From Onchidella celtica (Eukaryota; Mollusca; Gastropoda; Systellommatophora; Onchidiidae), in contig OZ007567.1 in the NCBI GenBank assembly GCA_963931925.1, positions 85,343,177 to 85,407,176 of the forward strand: a stretch of DNA of 64,000 bases, written 5' to 3'. This document shows positions 58,001-64,000 of this stretch, piece by piece (the stretch's first letter is position 1; the number at the start of each line of letters is the position of its first letter). The translations under genes were made by a program, and so were the position numbers. The notes under the pieces were generated by a model. That model was not told the origin of the DNA. It searched no databases and saw only the letters and a program-made list of their open reading frames with translations.

Positions 58001-59119
58001 ATTAGAATTTGAGTTTTAACATAAAAATATTATTTCACAATCATAATAAATCGTCACCCATTATCTTCAGGAAATAAACATTGTAGCTTAAATTTATTTG
58101 CTAACAGAAATACCCTAAGCCTTAAACTATCTCCAGTCCAGAAATGATGAGATCCAATTTCTAGTTCTTAGGACTATTCACTGTGTATTAAAATAACATC
58201 TTGAGACAAAAAGATGGAAAACAGTTTATGCAAAGCTTGAAAATGTTATCTCAAATCAAACAGACATGCTTTCAAAACACTTGTTCTTCATTTTTTTATT
58301 TGCCATGAATAGACTTTGCACAAAGCAAACTGCAAAGGCAGCGGCTAGAATCCATGGACTAAAATAATTCTGGTCCTTCAATCTTGCATAAATGTTTTCC
58401 CTCTTCTGTCACTAACTTGACACAATTAGCTGTTTCACAGTTTAAACTAAAGTGTTCTCTCCCATCAAAAATGTATTTATAACAGTTTGTGTGATAGTTT
58501 TATTAATGATCTTCCTTCCAATTATTTCAGTATACCACAAACTTATTTGAAGACACTGCTAGGCCTTATGGTGAGAAAAAGACAAAGATGGCCTACCCAG
58601 ATATTTTACCTCTCTTCAGATATTAAATAATAAAATAAAAAGATCCCCCAACAGCTTGTTGTATTCAGACCCAAATGGTTATTCTTGTGATGGATGCTCA
58701 AAATAACAGAACAATGTTATTCTTACAAAGACGACGTTACTGGTATTTGAGCAAATGTTTTCACCATTTGACAAAAAAAGCAAAAAATGATGTACAGTTA
58801 AAACCCGACCACACTCACCTTCTCTTCCTTCATCATTACTGTCATCTTTCTTTAAAATTTTATATGACAAATCACATTGTACTTTTGAAAATTTATCATC
58901 TGGAAATGGGACTTTCTTATAATAATCAGAATGTATAATGAATACAGTTGACAACTGCTTGTTGCTGAAATTGTCAGAAGGTATGATAGGTGCATCTGAT
59001 TTAGATATGGTTGATCCTTGCTGATAAACTCTCTGGAATACATCATCCCTCATAAAATCATCAGATGTCTCAAAAGCATGATTTGAATATCCCTCAACAG
59101 AAAGCAATGCAGGCTCCAT
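48745..59119 (-). CDS. SLC40A1: Ferroportin-type iron exporter (11 coding exons)
   Basis: A multipass plasma-membrane exporter that moves ferrous iron out of cells. Exons on the minus strand are 59119-58819, 57549-57482, 56327-56168, 55852-55613, 55038-54823, 53967-53896, 53426-53302, 51333-51123, 50492-50229, 49663-49463 and 49079-48745. They total 2193 nt (730 aa plus TAA), in phase throughout. Family blocks in order are SHFLSAWGDRMW, LTAIYGLCMG, AQTALVLQNA, EKDWIVEMCG, ASLRRIDLVTQVLAP, GWNLISVVVEY, ACLYLTVLGFD, RFGLWVADLSITQL and ESERGKVNGVQNSLN. An in-frame TGA lies seven codons before the ATG. The human protein is 571 aa; the excess is a ~100-aa N-terminus and a longer acidic cytosolic loop (exons 6-8). 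Human D39, Q99, N212 and E219 are kept (D125, Q185, N297, E304). H43, C326 and H507 are replaced by S129, S461 and K659. Introns 3 and 9 are GC-AG. Confidence 0.95.
49463..49663 (-). CDS. SLC40A1: Ferroportin exon 10
   Basis: 201 bp, acceptor TTGTTATAG, donor GTAAGATT. Encodes the extracellular loop (with NAT, NVS and NVT sequons) and the helix SIWMLLAGIVTARFG. Confidence 0.93.
50229..50492 (-). CDS. SLC40A1: Ferroportin exon 9 (GC donor)
   Basis: 264 bp, acceptor TTCCATAG, donor GAAG|GCAAGT, a second GC-AG intron. Encodes YAKMQGVSEGLVGVMMGV, RHRIGLPRTGIFGLSFEI, VISVWMPGTKF and a start of the extracellular loop with an NCT glycosylation sequon. Confidence 0.95.
51123..51333 (-). CDS. SLC40A1: Ferroportin exon 8
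   Basis: 211 bp, acceptor ATGCTATAG, donor GTAG|GTAAAA. Encodes the end of the loop, RGWPVYAKYDVVHAGLALAC and LYLTVLGFDSVTV. The Cys that binds hepcidin in vertebrates (GFDC) is Ser here. Confidence 0.95.
52070..52840. mobile_element. piggyBac-like non-autonomous element
   Basis: TTAA flanks both ends (52066-52069, 52841-52844). Termini CCCATACCCCGCGTG and, reversed, CCCTCACCCTGCGAG are similar inverted repeats starting CCC, as in piggyBac elements. It lies in ferroportin intron 7. A third TTAA with another typical terminus (reversed CTCACTGCTTGCCCATG) is at 53257, so a larger nested arrangement is possible. Confidence 0.65.
52841..53260. mobile_element. Possible second TTAA-bounded element or extension
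   Basis: From the TTAA at 52841 to the TTAA at 53257. A short minus-strand frame (52917-52987) reads MAARNLFEDFREENIEDYFD then a stop within a few codons; it may be a remnant transposase start. The left end has no matching inverted repeat, so this is tentative. Confidence 0.3.
53302..53426 (-). CDS. SLC40A1: Ferroportin exon 7 (loop)
   Basis: 125 bp, acceptor TTGTGTTTTAG, donor GTAAGTTG. Encodes the highly charged QKSNEESPDKITECEKEKDD to DISKDLD. Phase joins exons 6 and 8 exactly. Confidence 0.85.
53896..53967 (-). CDS. SLC40A1: Ferroportin exon 6 (loop)
   Basis: 72 bp, acceptor TTTTCACAG, donor GTAAGA. Encodes an acidic stretch AMIEQTKNDNEEALVQ to MKAD in the cytosolic loop. It is supported mainly by splice sites and phase, because loop sequence is poorly conserved. 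Confidence 0.8.
54010..54434. repeat. Tandem duplication, 212-bp unit, in ferroportin intron 5
   Basis: Two adjacent copies share CTTAAATGTCCTTTGTGAAT, GACATGTGGAAATATGAAAA and GAACAATGAAAAATAGAAAC at a constant 212-bp offset. They are about 93% alike by eye. Confidence 0.95.
54823..55038 (-). CDS. SLC40A1: Ferroportin exon 5
   Basis: 216 bp, acceptor GATATCAG, donor GTAAGAAT. Encodes TASLRRIDLVTQVLAPMATG, FIGGWNLISVVVEYYFLWKV and a Lys-rich start of the large cytosolic loop. Confidence 0.95.
55613..55852 (-). CDS. SLC40A1: Ferroportin exon 4
   Basis: 240 bp, acceptor TTCACTAG, donor GTAAGTAAG. Encodes AQTALVLQNAFVLACAIV through RQIAVEKDWIVEM to FDMLA, covering helices 3 and 4. Confidence 0.95.
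56168..56327 (-). CDS. SLC40A1: Ferroportin exon 3 (GC donor)
   Basis: 160 bp, acceptor GGGTTTCAG, donor GAG|GCAAGT, a GC-AG intron. Encodes GDRMWSFGVGLFLINISPES to GDIVDETPRLR, i.e. the end of helix 1 and helix 2. The conserved Asp of GDRMW is present; the following His of vertebrates is Ser. Confidence 0.93.
56750..56773. repeat. Poly-G run
   Basis: About 23 consecutive G in ferroportin intron 2. On the transcribed strand the intron carries poly-C. Confidence 0.95.
56908..57372 (+). mobile_element. tRNA/Meta-like SINE, short-tail form, in ferroportin intron 2
   Basis: Head GGGGACAAGGTGGCCTAGAG, decayed B box (GGTTCAAAACC), core with GTACCTAGTCTTCTCGGATA and CCTTGGCAGTTGGAAATC, then the module CCGCCGACCAGCACTGCA, TAACTGGGCTACAATGGCAC and AAAGTATACAAAAT. 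Antisense to the gene. Confidence 0.92.
57482..57549 (-). CDS. SLC40A1: Ferroportin exon 2
   Basis: 68 bp, acceptor TTCCATCAG, donor GTAAGT. Encodes PCKGWLTSTNFFVYLSHF to SAW, the start of membrane helix 1. Confidence 0.93.
58819..59119 (-). CDS. SLC40A1: Ferroportin exon 1, N-terminal extension
   Basis: 301 bp, donor GTGAGT. Encodes 100 residues (MEPALLSVEGYSNHAF to NDEGRE), rich in Asp, Ser and Lys, with no signal peptide or membrane segment. It lies before the first membrane helix. Human ferroportin has only about 20 residues there. The start is the first ATG after an in-frame TGA. Confidence 0.85.
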
Positions 59120-59144
59120 GACTACTGTATGTAATGGTCAAAAA

Positions 59145-59175
59145 CTAAGTACTTCCCACTGCAAGTGGTTTTGTA
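59145..59175 (-). promoter_or_regulatory. Weak IRE-like hairpin in ferroportin 5' leader
   Basis: On the minus strand, about 30 nt before the ATG, the sequence C-ACTTG-CAGTGG-GAAGT has the iron-responsive-element layout (bulged C, five-base upper stem, CAGTGN loop). The pair closing the loop is G-G and the lower stem is interrupted, so it is below consensus. CCACT/AGTGG offers a competing hairpin. Confidence 0.2.
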
Positions 59176-59179
59176 GTTT

Positions 59180-62100
59180 CCTTCTGCTTGTTTCACTGTT
59201 TGACCTTCACAGGAAATGTTTTTAGAATCTGAATGTAAGCCCCAGATTAACAACCCTGTTCCTGCATCCCACTGGCAGCTTAAGTCAAAAATAAGGATGC
59301 TGTCAAGAGGAAAGGCTTAAAATTCAATCATACAAAATTTCTCTAATTTATCACGTGTTTTCTTAACTAACTAAAGGCAGGACTATGCTTCAGATACCTT
59401 CACTGGAGATTCAATTGCATGCGGAATTTATAAAGATTTCCAACAGACACCTGAAACATTTCTTTCTGGCAAAAATGCTGGTCTGGTCCGGCAAAATGGA
59501 TGAACATTATTAGACTATGCCAATGTATAGAGCCATGTTTCAAACAGCATGTAAAAAAAAAAAAAATTACCTTAGGGTCATTATTTTTTTCCTAATCTCA
59601 AATGTGCCACTATACAGCTAAACATATATGTAGAAATTTATCCTTGATTAAAAAATATAGATCTAACGTGGCAAAGAATGGTCATAAATTTACATTTCAT
59701 GAACTCTCAACTTTTCCCTTGACAATTCATCCACTGAAGCAAAACAAAACAAAGTTTTAAGTTTTCTGGAGGATAAATATATATATAACATGGGCCAAAC
59801 TTCATGACTCCCTTCAATTGCAGAGGTTTGACAGGCGCAACCCTTCTCAAAGTGTAAATACTAAACAGTTCAAGGATTACCAAAGCAAACCTTTTGTTTG
59901 CTTTTTGGGGGATCTCAGAGCAACTCCTGCTGTTTGCCAACACACAACATGTCAACAATAAGGCCCCAAACCAGGGCATTATGCTTTCAAGTTACCCTGG
60001 ACAGTCAGTCAGAACAAATATTGAATTTATGAAAATGCTGTATCTCTGTTTAGTTACAAGCATTCGACACTTTCTTCCTCCCCTGACATTGCAATACACA
60101 AACTTGGTCATTTGCTTCTTCAGAGTTACTTATGTACAAAATCGCCATCTTTTGTGTTTGTTTTGTTCTTTGTTTTGTGATTCATAAGTGCCGCCACTGA
60201 CATTTTTTTTTTCTACAGTTTGAACTTGCAATGCCAAGGTGATTGAGCATGAGTGGATTCCTGCTATATTTACACCTGTTAGTGTTACTTAACATTTGCA
60301 ATGTGGTAAGGATATAGTAGTTACACATGAAGAATGGTTGGGCCAATTTGCATCTGGTTTGAATGTGTATGCAAAGCATAAGGAAAAAAAGGAACAGATA
60401 GGTTGATCTTATTGCTGTTGCCAGTTCCTTGCAAATCTTTGGAGGACAAGTAACTGGCAGTAGAAGCAATAAGATCAGTATATTCTTAATTTCCACGTCC
60501 CATATTCTTTCATTCATAATCAGATGTTTTTTTAATTGCTGCTTGTTTGACATGACGAAGTGTATTTTTTTGTTTGTTTGTTTGTTGTTGTTTTTTTTGT
60601 GCTTTTTTTCTCTGAATGCTGGGTATTCATTACCACATTTTAACTTTGTTCATTACCATGTTGTCAGAAATGGCTGGTCTATGCACAAGAGGGTCATGCT
60701 TCGATAGTTCTTGAAAATAAATTTGAGTTGAATCCAAAATACTAAACCTGCGAAGTATGTGACTTCTAGTTCTACATTATTTAAAGGAAGTTTTCATGCA
60801 AAGAATGATTTAAGCTGTGTACATATCATCATTGGTTAATGATGAAACTGTCAGCACGCAGGTAAAAAATAACACCAAAACATGAAACCTGCACACTCGT
60901 CTCTGGAACACTTGAAATTATGAATAATTGAAGATGTATTACAGTTAACATATTTTTTTTTTAATGTGGCATAATTTTTTTTTTTCCCCTCTAATTATGG
61001 CAGCTGTGGGAACACAGTTTCTGGAATATCTCTCAGTTTCAAGCGAGACTTTACTGGTGAATATCCCATAATTTTCTCTAATATTTACTAAAAAGTCTAA
61101 TAGTTTGAGGACGAGTCACTCGCCATTGCTGTGGGGATACAGATTTAATTTCCATCTTCTGGGTCATATCAATTACTGTGGTCTAAATTTTGTATAACTA
61201 ATTTGCCGTGCAACTGTTTTTACTTTATCTAAACTGTTGTAGAAATTAAATGTAACGAAGTAGATGAAGAAGAAATAAATTTATGTGGGGGTATGCTACG
61301 TATCGAGGCAAGATTTAGATTTATGCTACTGCTATACAACTTTTCTTGTTGCATGTTAATTTTGTTGTGCAACTTTCATTCATTTCTTACTGTCTTTGTG
61401 CGGCAACAAAGACCAAAATATTCAACCAAAATGTACTATTTTATCTTCTTCCCGTTTTCTTCTTCTTATTTGTGTTTGCAATCACTCACATGGCATTGTT
61501 GCTGTGAAGGTGCACTCATATCCACCGTATGTTGTTTACATTGAATTATTGTTTACAAAGGCTAAAAAATATTGTCCGGAATGGGTGGATAACTCTAGAT
61601 TTGAAGGGTTACCATCGGCAACAAGCGAGACCTTATTTTTTCGCTCTTTTCTCTCCAATAATTATGTTGGGAAAGAGTGCGATTTTCGGAGACGGCATAA
61701 TTATTTTGTCACAAACGTGTTTCCACAATCGCAAACAGAACAAATCGGTGTACTCTTATTACCAGTTTAATATAAATTATGCCACTAGAGCACATAATAA
61801 GGGTTATATCGTTGCAATTTGCATGCATGTTTCCGTGTGGCCCTTGGCAACCTGTAGGAGGTTCTTTATAAACAGTAATCCCAGCAGCACGATCACTGAC
61901 AAAGTAGGTCTACGTACGTACTATTTTCCTTGTAGGCCTACCTCAACGTATGTGTCTAGTGGACTCCCATATCATGCATGAATTATTATCTAAAATTGAT
62001 TATCCCTCGTTCATGGTTCGCAAGAGAAACCTGAGCGCAACTTCGTTGGCTCATAATAATCGGGGTTTGCGAATTTCAATCAAGGATGTTGAAACTGAAC

Positions 62101-62560
62101 GACCGAGCTGAAAGTTTAGGTTTCTGCAGATTGATTCAATTACAAACTCTGTGGTAAGATTTGATGCAGTGAACTAAGTTTTATCCTCTGTCCTAATTGT
62201 CAATTCTTTAATATTTTTTTTTTTAAATAGCCGGGGAAAAAAAACAACAAATGATAATATCTAAATACACAAAGCGCATTTCAGCATATCCGTAGGAATG
62301 ACTAAATAGTAGAAAGGTTACTTCCGTTTAGTAGTTTATTATCCTTGCTTACTTCATATATCGGTAACAAAAAAAAAAGGAAAAAATCATATTCGTAAGA
62401 GTTATAATATGCCTATGCGTGTTTGTTTGTTTTTTTTTGTAATCTAGGTTATGATCAAATTGCCATTGTACAGTGCGTCTTTCATCTTGGAGTGACCTAA
62501 CCCCGGGTAGCAGCGCACGATTTCCATCCCGCTCCAGCCCCAAAAGAGTTTATTTTGAAT
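59180..62560. other. Region upstream of ferroportin, no gene seen
   Basis: Should contain the promoter and 5' UTR of ferroportin near 59120-59600. Frames at 60182-60553 and 61293-61981 have no recognised domain. T-rich homopolymers are common. Confidence 0.4.
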
Positions 62561-62623
62561 GGGAAGGGGGGGGGGGCTAAACATAATATTAGGACCAGAC
62601 CAGAAAGAGAAAGAGAAGGGAGA

Positions 62624-62920
62624 GAGAGAGAGAGAGACCTGAAAAATGAGTTCTGCAAAACATTATAATTTCTCTTGTGACTGGCCACATTCAAAATATT
62701 CCTCCTTTTTTTTTCATCAGTAAATTAATAGCACACATACCCTCTCTCTTATATGGATAGTAGAGAGAGAGAGAGACATGAAAAATGAATTCTGCAAAAC
62801 ATTATAATTTCTCTTGTGACTGGCCACATTCAAAATATTCCCCCTTTTTTTTTCATCAGTAAATTAATAGCACACATACCCTCTCTCTCTCTCTCTCTCT
62901 CTCTTTTATATGGATAGTAC
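62624..62920. repeat. Tandem duplication of ~140 bp with GAGA/CTCT runs
   Basis: Two copies contain CTGCAAAACATTATAATTTC, GTGACTGGCCACATTCAAAA, CATCAGTAAATTAATAGCAC and TATATGGATAGTA. Both start with GA repeats and end with CT repeats; the second CT run is longer. Confidence 0.93.
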
Positions 62921-63376
62921 AGATTACAGAGACACAGTCTGCATCTGAAGTTCAGAAGAATATCGAGATAATTTGAACAGCATAGTTAAACCATGGCATT
63001 GCACTGAAATGAACAAAGAACAGTTCGCCGAATGCCGTGAAATAAAACAAAAAATTGAAATCTGTCAGCAGAACAACGATTTATTTATCAAGACACATCA
63101 GATCACTCAAGGCAAACTCCACAATAGTGGAAAATACTGTCAGTCAAAGTCACAAGGACTTTTCTAAATTCCCCGTCAATATCTTATTTGAGTTTAATAC
63201 CGTTATCCACAAACATGGTATCATTCTTCTCACGGAAAGATAATCGAAAATGAGTAATCGTTTCACTGGCCGAGATACCAACCCTAAAGACAATCTCTTC
63301 CTTGGTAATCTATCTGTAGTACACACTGGAAATAAGTCTGAACAGAAAGTAACACAGGAGTTTTCAAAATATCTAA
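62921..63376. other. No gene assigned
   Basis: Several short frames on both strands overlap without a recognised domain. It does not show the DDE part of the Harbinger transposase that lies to its right. Confidence 0.35.
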
Positions 63377-63528
63377 AGAGGCCCATACACGTTAAAAAAA
63401 AGCGAAATTGGACTGTGTGTAGGGCGTTTTGATGTCAAAAAAAGATTTGAATCAAAATTTTGACAGATCAAACCCGTTTGATATTTTTTGACGACTCGTC
63501 AAATTTTTGATGCGTGTGTGGGCTTCCG
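63377..63528. mobile_element. 152-bp MITE interrupting the Harbinger frame
   Basis: TAA flanks both ends (63374-63376 and 63529-63531). Ends AGAGGCCCATACACG and, reversed, CGGAAGCCCACACACG are inverted repeats. The inside is rich in TTTTGA/TCAAAA mirror motifs. A three-base TAA target and GGCC-like ends fit the PIF/Harbinger superfamily. Confidence 0.75.
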
Positions 63529-63969
63529 TAAAAAATTTTGATCAAACTTTACAGTCTGCTGATGGTTCAGACAAAGGATGATGGCCTCGCAGGTTTCAAT
63601 AACCAACTTTCCAATGGCTTGCGGAGATCTTGCTGTCAGGACTTTCAGGTCTTCAAAGGAATTTCCAGACGCCAGGTACCTCAGTGTGATAGACAAGCGT
63701 TCACTTGGTGGTATGGATGGACGCATGACAGTGTCTTCTTTCCTTATCAATGGCTCGACAAGGCCGAGTAACTCATCAAACGATGGGGCATCCATTCGAA
63801 GGAAGTTGCGGAAGTCTTCTGGTTCGTTAAGACGTAATTCTTGGAGAAGGTTGACATGTCCGTAGGTTTCCCGTTTTAACAACCACTGTTGCGACCATTT
63901 CCGACGTTTACGAGGCGGTTCATCAGAGTCCAATGTGAACACTAGTGCTATGGCCACTGATGCGTCCAT
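63499..63969 (-). pseudogene. PIF/Harbinger transposase, N-terminal part
   Basis: The predicted 156 aa contain the conserved N-terminal region of HARBI1/ALP1-like transposases: DFRNFLRMDAPSFDELLGLV, IPPSERLSITLRYLASGNSF and GKLVIETCEAII. The DDE nuclease domain that should follow is absent. The last nine residues and the stop (63499-63528) come from the inserted MITE, so the frame is broken at 63529. A donor-like ACT|GTAAAG near 63550 could instead mark a splice. The frame is open to the window edge, so the true start may lie beyond 64000. Confidence 0.85.
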
Positions 63970-64000
63970 GTCGAAGATTTCGGCAATACTGAATTTTGAT

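Noticed and set aside
59200..59410. Other CAGTG loops upstream of ferroportin (near 59205, 59270, 59395)
   Set aside because: The flanking five-base stems do not pair, so they do not fit an iron-responsive element.
61293..61981. Overlapping 83-150 aa plus-strand frames
   Set aside because: No domain, no splice context and no similarity recognised; likely chance frames in AT-rich DNA.

Overview
The window reads as nuclear DNA of a metazoan, most likely a marine lophotrochozoan and possibly a mollusc. It is AT-rich and intron-rich, with GT-AG splice sites. It is crowded with simple repeats, minisatellites, tRNA-headed SINEs whose core resembles the Meta domain, miniature inverted-repeat transposons (MITEs) and non-LTR debris. 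The species call is inference: no rRNA, mitochondrial or taxon-diagnostic gene is present.

Three host genes can be supported. (1) PSMA4, the proteasome 20S subunit alpha-3/alpha type-4, lies on the minus strand at about 28446-37578. Nine coding pieces keep phase from start to stop and predict 266 aa. (2) An intronless plus-strand gene at 39789-40670 encodes a 293-aa protein with a divergent heat-shock-factor-type DNA-binding domain. (3) A ferroportin (SLC40A1-type iron exporter) lies on the minus strand at 48745-59119. Eleven coding exons keep phase and predict 730 aa. It has a long N-terminal extension, a longer cytosolic loop and two GC-AG introns, and it has lost human metal/hepcidin residues. 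The right edge holds the N-terminal part of a PIF/Harbinger transposase on the minus strand, broken by a MITE with TAA flanks.

Layout. 1-1120: a 50/51-bp minisatellite with higher-order structure. 1121-28400: gene-poor, built of SINEs, MITEs (hAT-like and a back-to-back cluster at 11.2-11.7 kb), degenerate minisatellites (6.7-7.6 and 18.95-19.95 kb) and microsatellites, with only weak candidate exons. 28.4-37.6 kb: PSMA4, with two oppositely oriented copies of one MITE flanking its 43-bp exon 2. 38.7-42.7 kb: GACA/GATA microsatellite, two copies of a long foldback element on either side of the HSF-type gene, and two 5'-truncated non-LTR retrotransposon tails, one nested inside the second foldback copy. 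45099-46387: a complete solo LTR with matching 5-bp target duplication and an internal 108-129 bp minisatellite. 48.5-59.2 kb: ferroportin, whose introns hold a SINE, a piggyBac-like element and a tandem duplication. 59.2-64 kb: mostly unassigned sequence, then the Harbinger fragment.

The three host genes do not form an obvious functional unit. The most notable points are the altered ferroportin, the divergent HSF-type gene between foldback elements, the inverted MITEs around a PSMA4 micro-exon, and the solo LTR. All exon boundaries were read by eye from splice consensus, phase continuity and protein similarity.
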